From Sulfuricurvum sp. PD_MW2 (lineage in GTDB: Bacteria; Campylobacterota; Campylobacteria; Campylobacterales; Sulfurimonadaceae), in NCBI RefSeq assembly GCF_002633015.1, contig NZ_NSIU01000018.1, positions 1 to 45,458 on the forward strand: a DNA stretch of 45,458 nt, given 5' to 3'. Under the pieces are notes generated by a model. The model saw only the letters and a program-made list of their open reading frames with translations. It had not been told where the DNA came from and ran no database searches. The position numbers were made by a program, and so were the translations under genes. Positions 1 to 8,391 of the stretch are shown in pieces (position 1 is the first letter of the stretch; each line of letters starts with the position of its first letter).

Positions 1-296
1 AAATGGTGACGGGACAGATACCATGTTGCAATTGCATAGTCACTATAAGGAGTTTCTCTCTGTGCCAAGGGGATCGAATCATTACGAAGTTTGCTTCGAA
101 TAATGCCAAAAAGAATGAATCCTAACAAAAGAGCGCCTAATGCCATGAACCAATCATAACTCCACCATATCAGTGCTCCAATACAATAGTTCCCATAGCT
201 AAGTGAATATCCGATGATTCGGGCTTGTAATCTGCATTGACGTGTCGGCAATGTCGGAGTCGGATCGATATGAAAGGTTAAGGGTTCCGTATGCAT
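1..296 (-). CDS. Small membrane protein of unknown function, N-terminal part (runs off window)
   Basis: Reading the minus strand from an ATG at 296, the frame stays open for 98 codons to the window edge, so the C-terminus is missing. The start lies two bases beyond the carboxypeptidase stop codon, which suggests one transcript. The N-terminal 25 residues are polar with several prolines and threonines. Residues about 30-48 and 49-66 are hydrophobic (GALIWW, then ALGALLLGFILFGII) and look like two membrane helices, followed by a basic RSKLRN segment. I do not recognise the family. Coding character is ordinary and there is no competing gene. Confidence 0.6.
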   Translation of the reverse strand, partial: MHTEPLTFHIDPTPTLPTRQCRLQARIIGYSLSYGNYCIGALIWWSYDWFMALGALLLGFILFGIIRSKLRNDSIPLAQRETPYSDYAIATWYLSRHH

Positions 297-297
297 A

Positions 298-1167
298 CTA
301 AAGCTGCATTTTTTCATCAGATGTAGCTTCACGTTGCGCTACAAATGTATCTTCGATGCTTTGAGGTTCTACAAACACTTGCTCAAAAATCTGTTGGGCT
401 GTATTCCATCGGTTTTCTTTGGAATTGAGCATAACGATAAGACAGTCATTCCCGTCTTTTTTTGCACGCGCAATGAAACATGGTCCCGCTTTAGAGGTGT
501 ATCCTGTTTTAACCCCTACGGCATATTCGTATTTTCCTAAAAGATGGTTGTGTGTTTTAGCGATGAATTTTCGATTGGTATTGAGTGAATAATAGGTATG
601 TTCATTTTGTCGAGTTATGTCGTTGAATAGAGGGTTTTGGATGGCGTATTCGGCCAGATGGAGAAGATCGAGTGGGGTAGAATGATGCATTCCGATATCA
701 AAACCGCACGGATTGGTAAAAAGGGTATTTTCCATCCCGATTTGTTGAGCTTTGAGATTCATCATTTCAACAAATGTTTTCAAATCCCCCCCGATAGCGA
801 TAGCAATAGCCATTGCTGCGTCATTATCGGATTTAATCATGGCGGCTTTAATCAAATCATCAAGACGGATCACCTCTCCCTCTTTGTAACCGGCTTTGGT
901 CGGTTCAACTCCGATCATTTCAGCGGTAATGGTAACGCCGCGATCCAAATTTCCCTGTTCAATTGCCAAAATTGCAGTCATGATTTTAGTGAGGCTGGCA
1001 GGTTTAACCTCTTTGAGGGCTTCTTTATCGTAAATGATTTCACTCGTTGTCAGCTCTTTGACCAAGAGTGCTTCGACATTGAGTTTATCGAGTTTCTCTT
1101 TGTCGACTTGGGCATGTACGGACAAAGAAAGAAAAAAGGTTAAGACAATTAGGTATCGATATATCAT
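298..1167 (-). CDS. dacA: D-alanyl-D-alanine carboxypeptidase (peptidase S11, DacA/PBP5 type)
   Basis: Penicillin-binding serine peptidase that trims the terminal D-Ala from peptidoglycan pentapeptides in the periplasm. The 289-residue product begins with a signal peptide (hydrophobic 5-18, VHAQ cleavage region). All three active-site motifs are present: SLTK at 58-61 with nucleophile Ser58 and Lys61, SDN at 113-115, and KTG at 220-222. It is shorter than E. coli PBP5 (about 400 residues): the C-terminal domain and amphipathic anchor are missing or minimal, which is common for short S11 enzymes. It is followed two bases later by a small membrane protein gene. The exact DacA/DacC/DacD subtype cannot be decided. 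Confidence 0.93.
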   Translation of the reverse strand: MIYRYLIVLTFFLSLSVHAQVDKEKLDKLNVEALLVKELTTSEIIYDKEALKEVKPASLTKIMTAILAIEQGNLDRGVTITAEMIGVEPTKAGYKEGEVIRLDDLIKAAMIKSDNDAAMAIAIAIGGDLKTFVEMMNLKAQQIGMENTLFTNPCGFDIGMHHSTPLDLLHLAEYAIQNPLFNDITRQNEHTYYSLNTNRKFIAKTHNHLLGKYEYAVGVKTGYTSKAGPCFIARAKKDGNDCLIVMLNSKENRWNTAQQIFEQVFVEPQSIEDTFVAQREATSDEKMQL

Positions 1168-1311
1168 TAGGCTATATTACTTTATAAAAGGATAGGATTT
1201 TTTTATGATTACGAAAAAATGTAAACACTCAACACTAAAATTGTTATTTTTCCATATTTTTGTTTAAAATGTAGAAAAATGGAACGTATATCGATATGAT
1301 ATGTTGCATAA

Positions 1312-2523
1312 TCATTCGTATCGCAGTGCATCGATCGGATTAAGACGTGCTGCTTTCCGCGCCGGAAAATAGCCGAATACGATTCCTACAAGGGTAGAGA
1401 ATAAAAAGGCGACCAATACAATCATCGTGTTAAAAATCAGCGGCAGGTCAAAGAATACACTGATTCCTATCCCAAAGCCGATTCCCAAAATGACCCCGAT
1501 GACGCCTCCAAGCGAAGAGAGGACAATCGCTTCGACCAAAAACTGTAAAAGTACTTCTCTCTCTAATGCCCCGATGGCGAGACGTATTCCGATTTCACGG
1601 GTACGTTCTGTGACAGAAACAAGCATGATATTCATAATCCCGATCCCTCCGACGAGGAGACTGATCGTAGCGACGGCACCTAACAATACGGTGAGCATTT
1701 TTGTCGTGGAGGTAAGAGTCTGAACTACTTCTCGCAAATCGCGGACATTAAAATCATCTTCATCTCCGCTGCGGATATGGCGTCGCTCTCGCATCATAGC
1801 GGTGAGTGAAGATTTGATGTTTTCGATGCTTGATGCATTTTTAGTTGAGAGCATGATGACTGAAATATCTTGATTACCGCTGATACGGCGTTGGAACATA
1901 CGGATGGGGACAACGATGATATCATCTTGATCCATTCCAAACATAGAGGCCCCTTTAGGGTGGAGCAGACCGATCACTTTACAAGAAAAGTTGCCTAACC
2001 GTATGGAAGCGCCGATGGGGTCTTGATCACCGAAGAGCTCTTTGCGTATCGTTTCTCCGATGACACAAACGGCTTTTCCACCTTGCAGTTCAGCAGGTGA
2101 AAACATTCTTCCCGATTCAAATGCCCAATCTTTGACACTAAAGTAATCGTTGTCACTACCGTCGATCGAGGTGGAGTAGTTTTGGTTTCCATAGACGGCC
2201 TGCATCCCTTTGGAGGCTACGGGTGCTACCCCTTTTAATCCTCCTATTTCGCGTCGAATAGTAGCAATATCATTATGGGTAAAGCGCTTAGCCGTTGCAT
2301 CGGTCCCTTGGGGTCCGTGTCGATCTTGCCCCGGGCGGACGATGAGCATGTTACTGCCGAGTTTTGAGATGCTATTGGTCACATACGCGGTGGTAGCATC
2401 TCCGAGCATTACCATAGCGATAACTGAAGCAACTCCGATCACAATCCCGAGTGTCGTCAGAATAGAGCGTAAAGCACTACGCCGAATCTCTCTGAGGGCT
2501 AAAATAAAAGCATTCCATATCAT
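1312..2523 (-). CDS. MacB-type ABC transporter permease (FtsX-like), separate from its ATPase
   Basis: Membrane subunit of a MacAB-type efflux or lipoprotein-like ABC system. The 403-residue product has the family layout: first helix at about 18-40, a periplasmic MacB core domain at about 41-270, then three helices at about 274-298, 325-356 and 367-387. The C-terminus ends in the typical FtsX motif around PARKAARLNPIDALRYE. The gene overlaps the upstream ATPase gene by 4 nt and is last of four genes (TolC-like, MacA-like, ATPase, permease). In E. coli MacB the ATPase and permease are fused; here they are two genes. The substrate is not evident: macrolides, peptides, siderophores or lipoproteins are all possible. 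Confidence 0.9.
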   Translation of the reverse strand: MIWNAFILALREIRRSALRSILTTLGIVIGVASVIAMVMLGDATTAYVTNSISKLGSNMLIVRPGQDRHGPQGTDATAKRFTHNDIATIRREIGGLKGVAPVASKGMQAVYGNQNYSTSIDGSDNDYFSVKDWAFESGRMFSPAELQGGKAVCVIGETIRKELFGDQDPIGASIRLGNFSCKVIGLLHPKGASMFGMDQDDIIVVPIRMFQRRISGNQDISVIMLSTKNASSIENIKSSLTAMMRERRHIRSGDEDDFNVRDLREVVQTLTSTTKMLTVLLGAVATISLLVGGIGIMNIMLVSVTERTREIGIRLAIGALEREVLLQFLVEAIVLSSLGGVIGVILGIGFGIGISVFFDLPLIFNTMIVLVAFLFSTLVGIVFGYFPARKAARLNPIDALRYE

Positions 2524-3212
2524 GCTTGTACCTTATCGATGAGTCCGTCACGAAAACGGATCGTACGCTGCGCATATGAGGCCATATCATCCTCATGGGT
2601 GACCATTATGATGGTAATCCCTTTGTCACGATTAAACGATTGTAACAGCTCCATTACTTCGATACTTTTTGCAGTATCGAGATTCCCGGTCGGTTCATCG
2701 GCAACAAGAATCAACGGATCGGTAACGATAGCACGTGCAATCGCAACGCGCTGTTGTTGACCTCCTGATAGTTCTCCGGGAGTGTGATGAGCAACGTGTT
2801 CCAATCCGACACTTTTGAGTGCACTAAGAGCCTTGATTCTACGTGTTGATGCGTCAACTCCGCGATAAAGTAGCGGAAGCTCTACATTTTCGACTGCTGA
2901 CGTTTTACCGAGCAGATTGAATCCTTGAAAAATGAATCCAATATAGTTGCGCCGTAGTAAAGCCCTCTGATCTCGATCCAGGGTTGTTACATTTACCCCT
3001 TCAAAGAGGTATGTTCCCTCGCTAGGGGTATCGAGACATCCGATGATATTCATCGCGGTTGATTTTCCCGATCCGCTTGGCCCCATGATAGCGACAAATT
3101 CACCGTGTTCAATCGACAAATCGATCCCGCGCAGAGCATATGCTGTTGCTTCGCCTGTGCCGTAGGATTTGCTAATTGCCTCAAAGGTGATAATCGGCTT
3201 TTGCATAGTCAC
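2520..3212 (-). CDS. MacB-type ABC transporter ATP-binding subunit
   Basis: ATPase of the LolD/MacB group, 230 residues. Walker A is GPSGSGKS at about 44-51, the signature is LSGGQQQR near 150, and Walker B is followed by DEPTGNLD. The N-terminal A-loop region (YGTGEATAYALRGI) is typical of this subfamily. It overlaps the adaptor gene upstream and the permease gene downstream by 4 nt each, so the three are very likely translationally coupled. It should power conformational change of the adjacent permease rather than act as an importer. Confidence 0.93.
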   Translation of the reverse strand: MTMQKPIITFEAISKSYGTGEATAYALRGIDLSIEHGEFVAIMGPSGSGKSTAMNIIGCLDTPSEGTYLFEGVNVTTLDRDQRALLRRNYIGFIFQGFNLLGKTSAVENVELPLLYRGVDASTRRIKALSALKSVGLEHVAHHTPGELSGGQQQRVAIARAIVTDPLILVADEPTGNLDTAKSIEVMELLQSFNRDKGITIIMVTHEDDMASYAQRTIRFRDGLIDKVQA

Positions 3213-4417
3213 TTCTCGTCGATTCCGATGATGACACTGTCATTGGACTTTAACTCGGTTGCGACAATAGCGGTTGAAACTCCATCGCTTTTTCCGGCGC
3301 TAACATCAATTTTGATGGGTTTGTTTTGACGAAGTACCCATACTGATTTGCCATCGGTGTTGATCCCTTCTTTGGCTTTTTGGGATGAGGTATTTTTATC
3401 TTTTGGAGGAGTAAAACGTAACGCGGCATTAGGGACTGTTAGCTTATCATGCAAGATGCCCGTAATAATTTGAGCGGTAGCCGTCATTCCCGGACGCAGA
3501 CGCAAGTCATCGTTAGGAACTTCCACAACGGCGTCATAGGTAACGACTCCGTTGAGTATTTTCGAATTCAAACGAAGTTGGGTAATAACCCCTTTAAAGG
3601 TTTGATGGGGATAGGCATCAACGCTAAAACTAACGTTTTGGTGTTCTTTGACTTCTCCAATGTCCGCTTCATCGACACTGACGATCACTTTCATCGTATT
3701 GAGATTTTTGGCCATCGTAAACAACACCGGTGTTTGCATTGCTGCAACGACGGTTTGCCCGGGTTCAACTTTGCGGTTCAATACGATTCCATCAATCGGT
3801 GAAACAACGACCGCTTTTCGGAGGTTATCTTTGCCGATAGCGAGTTCGGCTTGCGATTGTTGTGTTTGTGCCATGGTGGCTGCAACGGAGGCTTTAGCCG
3901 AAAGGAGGGCATTATCCGCTTCGTCCACCGCTTGTTTGGAAGGGTAGTTCCCTCCGGTAGACGTATACATCTTGTGAACACGCTCCCACTCATTTTGAGC
4001 ATTTGCCAGTGATGCTTTTGCAACGGAAACATTTGCTTGAGAACGTTTCAAAGCCGCTTCAGCACTTGTTACATTCGACGATAGTCGTGTTGTATCGATT
4101 CTCGCCATGATTTGACCCACTTTGACACGATCGTTATAATCAACAAGAACGTCGCTAATCGTCCCCGATACCTCAATTCCGACATCGATAGTGTTTGTCG
4201 GTTCGAGGTTTCCCGTCGCTGAGACGGCAGTTGTGAGATCTTTTCTCTCTACTGGGGCAGTGATATAGTGTATGGTCTCTTTTTTAGTGTGATTGATCCA
4301 AAACCATCCTCCCGTTAAGATCGCTAACAAGATAAAAAAAAGGGGGAGATATTTTTTCATGGGTGAGGATGAGGGGGAATTAAGCCCTAATGTTTGTTTG
4401 ATAGATTCGCTGTTCAT
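3209..4417 (-). CDS. Periplasmic adaptor of tripartite efflux pump (MacA/HlyD family)
   Basis: Membrane-fusion protein linking the inner-membrane ABC transporter to the outer-membrane channel. The 402-residue product has an N-terminal anchor at about 24-41, a lipoyl half-motif around VKVGQIMARID, a long coiled-coil hairpin (about 105-200), the second lipoyl half around VVSPIDGIVLNRKVEPGQTV, then beta-barrel and membrane-proximal domains. Start: the ATG at 4417 overlaps the upstream stop as ATGA. An internal Met20 (MKKYLPLFF) would also give a good anchor and cannot be excluded. The operon order outer-membrane channel, adaptor, ATPase, permease defines a complete export apparatus. Confidence 0.9.
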   Translation of the reverse strand: MNSESIKQTLGLNSPSSSPMKKYLPLFFILLAILTGGWFWINHTKKETIHYITAPVERKDLTTAVSATGNLEPTNTIDVGIEVSGTISDVLVDYNDRVKVGQIMARIDTTRLSSNVTSAEAALKRSQANVSVAKASLANAQNEWERVHKMYTSTGGNYPSKQAVDEADNALLSAKASVAATMAQTQQSQAELAIGKDNLRKAVVVSPIDGIVLNRKVEPGQTVVAAMQTPVLFTMAKNLNTMKVIVSVDEADIGEVKEHQNVSFSVDAYPHQTFKGVITQLRLNSKILNGVVTYDAVVEVPNDDLRLRPGMTATAQIITGILHDKLTVPNAALRFTPPKDKNTSSQKAKEGINTDGKSVWVLRQNKPIKIDVSAGKSDGVSTAIVATELKSNDSVIIGIDEK

Positions 4418-5628
4418 CGGATGTCCTTGGAAGTATTGAGAGAAAAATGGAGTTTGGCTAATTCGATTTGGATGTTGATTTCATTGATTTTAATCTCTAA
4501 CTCTTCGATTGATTTGGTATTTTTGAGGGTTTGGAGATCGTAGCCGGTTTTTACTCCCGCATTGACGCCTGCTTGGGTAGCTTGGATCAAGTCATTATAG
4601 AGAGTGAGGTTTTGATGAGTGATAGCAATCACATCATTATAGCTTGCAATCAATTCGAGCGATTGTTTATAGATCGCTTCGATTTGACGCGATTTGTCAG
4701 CGGTTGATGCATTTTCTTTGAGATAGGCTGAACGCGATTCTTGAATCGTTGATGAGGCGTTGTAACTGAGCGGAATGTTCAATGAGAGCCCAGCGGTATA
4801 ATAATTGCCTCTATAATCGGTTGGAAGTTCGTGGGCGTCATAGTTTTGATACCCCACTGTCGTATTAAGCGCAAGAGAGGGGAGATATTTGGTTTTTGTT
4901 ACGTCATACAACCGTGCAAGTGTTTGGCTTTGAGCACGATTGTACGCAAGATCAAACTGATCTTTGAGATATGAGTCTTTTTCAATCAAAGAGAAAGTAG
5001 GAAGAGAGAGCGTATCGGGATCGAGATCACTGTATTTTGAGAGTTCCAGGTGCTCTTGTGCAATCACATAGCGAAGCGATGAGCGTGTTTTGAGCTCGCT
5101 GCTTTTTCCCATCAGTGCGTTATTGAGTTCGGTGATATCGACTTTTCCAGCATCATAGAGCTGATGTTTGATAAAAATCTCTATTTCTTTGTTTTTGAGA
5201 CGAAGATTGCTTTGCTCAAGCTGATAGTTATTTTTTTTGAGATTGAGAAGCGTATTGAATATTTGGCCGTTGAGGGATGCGATGGTTTGTTTGAGTTGTA
5301 TATTACGTGTTTGTTGTTTTGCGTCAGCGTACTCTATCTGATAGGTGATTCCGCCGGATCGGAAAATGTCTTGGGAAAGGGACGCCGATACGGAACCGAG
5401 CGTGTTGTGATAATCGCCTTGGGCACTTTTATTGGTTGAATACGATCCGTTCAGATTGATCGGAGAGAGCCAATCATTGCGAAGTTTTTGATGTTCGGCA
5501 TCAATATTTTCGTATTCGTAGTGTAGTATATTTTTTTTAGTATCACTGAGGAGTGAGAGATCATCACCATTTACAGATGAAGCTAGAACGAGAAACAAAG
5601 AAAACGGAAAATAATATAGGAGTTTCAT
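4414..5628 (-). CDS. TolC-family outer membrane efflux protein
   Basis: Outer-membrane channel of the adjacent ABC efflux pump. The 404-residue product has a signal peptide (MKLLYYFPFSLFLVLASSVNG) and the long alpha-helical repeats of OEP proteins, for example the paired segments around 125-190 and 310-395, rich in Leu, Asn, Gln and Ile with heptad character. It is near the family's usual 400-470 residues. It is first in the four-gene operon; the spacer to the next upstream gene on this strand (56-residue protein) is 45 bases, so read-through from there is possible. The ribosome binding site is weak (AAAGA). Sequence alone does not say which compound is exported. Confidence 0.88.
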   Translation of the reverse strand: MKLLYYFPFSLFLVLASSVNGDDLSLLSDTKKNILHYEYENIDAEHQKLRNDWLSPINLNGSYSTNKSAQGDYHNTLGSVSASLSQDIFRSGGITYQIEYADAKQQTRNIQLKQTIASLNGQIFNTLLNLKKNNYQLEQSNLRLKNKEIEIFIKHQLYDAGKVDITELNNALMGKSSELKTRSSLRYVIAQEHLELSKYSDLDPDTLSLPTFSLIEKDSYLKDQFDLAYNRAQSQTLARLYDVTKTKYLPSLALNTTVGYQNYDAHELPTDYRGNYYTAGLSLNIPLSYNASSTIQESRSAYLKENASTADKSRQIEAIYKQSLELIASYNDVIAITHQNLTLYNDLIQATQAGVNAGVKTGYDLQTLKNTKSIEELEIKINEINIQIELAKLHFSLNTSKDIR

Positions 5629-5673
5629 TCTTTGATTGTAGTCTAATTTAGGTAATTTTAGTGTAAACAGAAA

Positions 5674-5844
5674 TTAAATGTTTTTTGAAAAAAGTTTGAT
5701 TTTTTTGGGGTCGCACAAATATTTTTTTTCATTCGAAACCCGGGCACATTTTTCACAGATAAACTTCGGTTTTTTGACAATTTTGATTATTTTTTTGATC
5801 TGAGTATTCAGTTCATTTTTTTTGAGTTTACAAAGTGTTTTCAT
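5674..5844 (-). CDS. 56-residue basic four-cysteine protein, possible metal-binding
   Basis: Minus-strand ATG at 5844, preceded by AAAGGA eight bases upstream, reads 56 codons to TAA. The product is very lysine-rich and has Cys5, Cys30, Cys33 and Cys44. The centre reads [17 protein letters not shown], a CxxC followed ten residues later by another Cys, resembling a small zinc-ribbon or Fe-binding knuckle. The N-terminal half (about 8-26) is a predicted basic helix. I have a faint memory of similar short proteins in other Campylobacterota but cannot name a family. It lies between the taxis genes and the efflux operon, all on the same strand. The good ribosome site and organised cysteines argue for a real gene. 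Confidence 0.65.
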   Translation of the reverse strand: MKTLCKLKKNELNTQIKKIIKIVKKPKFICEKCARVSNEKKYLCDPKKIKLFSKNI

Positions 5845-5949
5845 CTAAATTTCCTTTGGATACTATTTATGCCCTTATTGTAATGCAATTTTGACAATTA
5901 GAATGTAATGTGAAAGAAAAAGAGAAAAAAAGTGTTTAATGAGATGAAA

Positions 5950-5982
5950 AACAGCCCATTTTTTAATGTATTTAGGGCTGTT
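5950..5982 (-). terminator. Rho-independent terminator after the CetA-like gene
   Basis: An 8-bp perfect stem (AACAGCCC/GGGCTGTT) with a 17-base loop lies just past the chemoreceptor stop. Read on the minus strand it is followed by TTTTC. It should end the cetB-cetA-like transcript and separates it from the 56-residue gene. Confidence 0.65.
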
Positions 5983-5990
5983 GGAGGTTT

Positions 5991-7100
5991 TTAGCTTAAT
6001 TGATCCATCGTACGAAGCAATTCTTCCATCTTATCGTCTACACTGCCGACAAATTGGGTCAAATCCATCATTTCATCCATATTTTTATTGAGCGATTCAC
6101 TGTTATCGGTAATGGCTTGAATCAAAATATTGATTGTAGCGGATGTTTCGGCCAAGCTTTTTTGTGTTCGTTCTGCAAGTTTACGGACTTCGTCTGCAAC
6201 GACCGCGAATCCCCGACCGTGTTCCCCCGCACGCGCCGCTTCGATCGCGGCATTGAGAGCCAAAAGATTGGTTTGATCGGCGATATCACCGATGGTGGTC
6301 AAAATTTGTTTCGTCTCTTGTGCGTTTCCTGCCAATGTTTGAAGGTTGCCGGATAGCTCATGCTCTTTGTTTGCTACATTTTGAATACGATCGACGGTCG
6401 TATTAATCATGGAATTGAGCTCTACGAATTGATTTGCACGAAGTGCTTCAATGGTCTCTTTTAGTTGCTTTGTATTATTATTTAGAACCTCTTTGGCTTG
6501 ATTGTTTTGATCTTCCATCGATTCTAACGCACTGCCTAATGCATTGATTTTTTCTAATACCTGAGCCATTTTTCCTTCGACTGTAATGTGTGCCCGAGCG
6601 GAAAATTTCCCTTCACTCAACGACTCTAACACTTTAATCGCTTGATCGAGATTTTTTTCGGTGGAATCGAGCATATGGTTCATGGTTTTTCGCAGAAGAT
6701 GGACATGCGGTGTTTTTGAATCGCTCGCAACGCGGCACATAAAATGTCCACGGCCCACTTTATCGGCTAACAATACCATTTCTCCAGCAACTTTGGTATC
6801 TTGTTCCAAAATAGATTCATATGTTTTTGCAAGATGATTCAGTTTGTCTTCCGTAGTGTTTGGTTCAGCAGCGATAGGCTCAAGTTGATTTCGTTTAAAC
6901 AACAGTAAATCTTCAAACTCTTGGAGATGCGTATCTAAATCATCAGACCCTGATGAAGTCGAAAGACTCATCCCTATTGCTGTTATACTGAGTAGAAAGA
7001 CAACCCCGGCACTTACCCATAGAGAATTCATGGTAATTGTCAAAACTAGTCCTACAACCCCTAAGAGCGATAAAATAATCATTTTTGTATTTTTATTCAT
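5991..7100 (-). CDS. cetA: Membrane-bound chemoreceptor of a split energy-taxis system (CetA-like)
   Basis: Methyl-accepting chemotaxis protein, 369 residues. Two hydrophobic stretches (about 7-24 and 27-46) form a membrane hairpin with essentially no periplasmic domain. Residues about 105-195 contain two HAMP-like stretches (GRGHFMCRV and EGKFSARA each followed by a helix with L/N/M spacing). The signalling tip is the highly conserved region at about 272-312 ([20 protein letters not shown]). Lack of a ligand-binding domain and the preceding Aer-like PAS gene 12 bases upstream match the CetA/CetB bipartite energy-taxis receptor of C. jejuni, where PAS and signalling parts are separate proteins. 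Here the PAS gene comes first. Confidence 0.82.
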   Translation of the reverse strand: MNKNTKMIILSLLGVVGLVLTITMNSLWVSAGVVFLLSITAIGMSLSTSSGSDDLDTHLQEFEDLLLFKRNQLEPIAAEPNTTEDKLNHLAKTYESILEQDTKVAGEMVLLADKVGRGHFMCRVASDSKTPHVHLLRKTMNHMLDSTEKNLDQAIKVLESLSEGKFSARAHITVEGKMAQVLEKINALGSALESMEDQNNQAKEVLNNNTKQLKETIEALRANQFVELNSMINTTVDRIQNVANKEHELSGNLQTLAGNAQETKQILTTIGDIADQTNLLALNAAIEAARAGEHGRGFAVVADEVRKLAERTQKSLAETSATINILIQAITDNSESLNKNMDEMMDLTQFVGSVDDKMEELLRTMDQLS

Positions 7101-7112
7101 TGGATCTTCACC

Positions 7113-7493
7113 TTATCGCATTGTTTTGTAGAGCGTTTCCGCTTTTTGGATTTCAGCTGTTGATGCTTTGCGTCGGCAGGACATATAACCGCCTTCTCCG
7201 TCTCCGCAGGCAATATTAGGATAAACGGTAGCAAATACCCAGTAAAAACCGCCGCTTTTAGTAGCATTTTTTACATACCCTTTCCATACTTTCCCGCTTT
7301 TTACGGTGTCCCACAAATCTTTGAAAGCTGCTTTTGGCATATCGGGATGACGAACGATGCTATGAGGCTGCCCGATTAACTCTTCGAGAGCATAACCGGC
7401 AATCTTACAAAAATCCTCGTTCGCAAAAAGAATTTTCCCTTTTGAATCTGTTTGTGATACTAAAAAATCAGTATCTTTTAATACATGTTCCAT
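7113..7493 (-). CDS. cetB: Aer-like PAS sensor protein (CetB-like)
   Basis: Single PAS domain, 126 residues, with no membrane segment. It closely follows the E. coli Aer N-terminus as I recall it: the segment around VRHPDMPKAAFKDLW (47-61), then W70, KNATKSGGFYWV (76-87) and GYMSCRRKAS (102-111). In Aer this domain binds FAD and reports redox or respiratory state. It should act on the neighbouring receptor that lacks a sensor domain. The start ATG at 7493 has GGAGA five bases before it. FAD binding is inferred from family similarity. Confidence 0.85.
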   Translation of the reverse strand: MEHVLKDTDFLVSQTDSKGKILFANEDFCKIAGYALEELIGQPHSIVRHPDMPKAAFKDLWDTVKSGKVWKGYVKNATKSGGFYWVFATVYPNIACGDGEGGYMSCRRKASTAEIQKAETLYKTMR

Positions 7494-7605
7494 CGGTTCT
7501 CCATGATCTTAATAAACTGCAATAAGTGTATATTGGGGATTTATTTTGATATATTTGAGATATATAATAACGGTATAAGGTTACTTTTTGGTTATTTTAG
7601 GGGAT

Positions 7606-8325
7606 TTACGGAAGAATATTGATTTTATAACCTATATTTTTGACTGTAATAATCGCTTCTTCACCAATTTTTGAACGAAGCTTTTTAATAAGGGTCTTAA
7701 CACTGCTTTCAGATGTCATTTCATCGTACCATATGGCGTATTCGATTTGTGTTTTACTCAAAACGGAATATTTGTTTTTGACAAACAACGTAAGTAGCTC
7801 AAACTCTTTTTTGGTTAAAAAAATCATTTCGTTATCCTTGCTTACAACTTTATGCATCATATCAATGGTGATCCCATTGACGAGTATAATTATATTTTTT
7901 TCAACATGGTTATTGTTGGTTGCTGCTGCTTTCCCTTCCAACGATTTTTTAGCGAGAGCAAGTACTTTATCAATTTCGATGGGTTTGATCAGATAATCCG
8001 CAATATTGAGCGGAATCACTCTGAGCAGTGTTTCAGAATCTGTGTATGCAGACATAAAAATTACGGGGATATTGAGATCGAGATCTCGAAGTTGTTTAAC
8101 AAAATCGGCTCCGTCTTGATAGGGCATCCGCATATCGGTGAGGATGATATCGACATGTTGAGATAAAACGATATCTCCGGCCTGGTTTCCGTTTGTTGCC
8201 GTGATAACATTTTTAAAATATCTTCTCATAATGTTTGCTAGAAAAGACAATGCTGTCGCATCATCTTCGATAATCAGAATGGAGTAGTTTTTTAAATCTT
8301 CATAACTATTGTCTTCTGTGACCAA
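7606..8325 (-). CDS. OmpR-family response regulator
   Basis: 239-residue two-component regulator. Receiver domain at about 14-125 with acidic pair Asp21/Asp22, phosphoacceptor Asp64 (ILTDMRMP), Ser92 and Lys114 (LIKP). A winged-helix DNA-binding domain follows at about 150-235 (LTKKEFELLTLF and the recognition-helix part TSESSVKTLIKKLRSKIG). The start is TTG at 8325 with AAGGTG seven bases upstream. It follows the histidine kinase gene in the same direction with a 66-base gap holding a TATAAT box, so it may have its own promoter. The likely partner is the adjacent kinase. Targets are unknown; the divergent TonB receptor is the obvious candidate. Confidence 0.9.
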   Translation of the reverse strand: MVTEDNSYEDLKNYSILIIEDDATALSFLANIMRRYFKNVITATNGNQAGDIVLSQHVDIILTDMRMPYQDGADFVKQLRDLDLNIPVIFMSAYTDSETLLRVIPLNIADYLIKPIEIDKVLALAKKSLEGKAAATNNNHVEKNIIILVNGITIDMMHKVVSKDNEMIFLTKKEFELLTLFVKNKYSVLSKTQIEYAIWYDEMTSESSVKTLIKKLRSKIGEEAIITVKNIGYKINILP

Positions 8326-8358
8326 TCCGTTTCACCTTGTTTTTCGTTATATTAAAAT

Positions 8359-8364
8359 ATTATA
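8359..8364 (-). promoter_or_regulatory. Candidate -10 box for the response regulator gene
   Basis: A perfect TATAAT on the minus strand lies 34 bases before the TTG start. No convincing -35 hexamer is visible 16-18 bases upstream, which is usual for Campylobacterota sigma-70 promoters. Confidence 0.35.
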
Positions 8365-8391
8365 GCAATAACTCTAGATAATTGGTGTAAA

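Noticed and set aside
637-1143. 168-codon open frame antisense to the carboxypeptidase gene
   Set aside because: Fully inside a gene with intact catalytic motifs on the other strand; product is unlike known proteins and has no ribosome site.
1230-1275. Imperfect inverted repeat TTCCA-TA-TTTTT / AAAAA-TGGAA after the MacB permease gene
   Set aside because: Has a 2-base bulge and consists mostly of A/T pairs; could occur by chance in AT-rich spacer.
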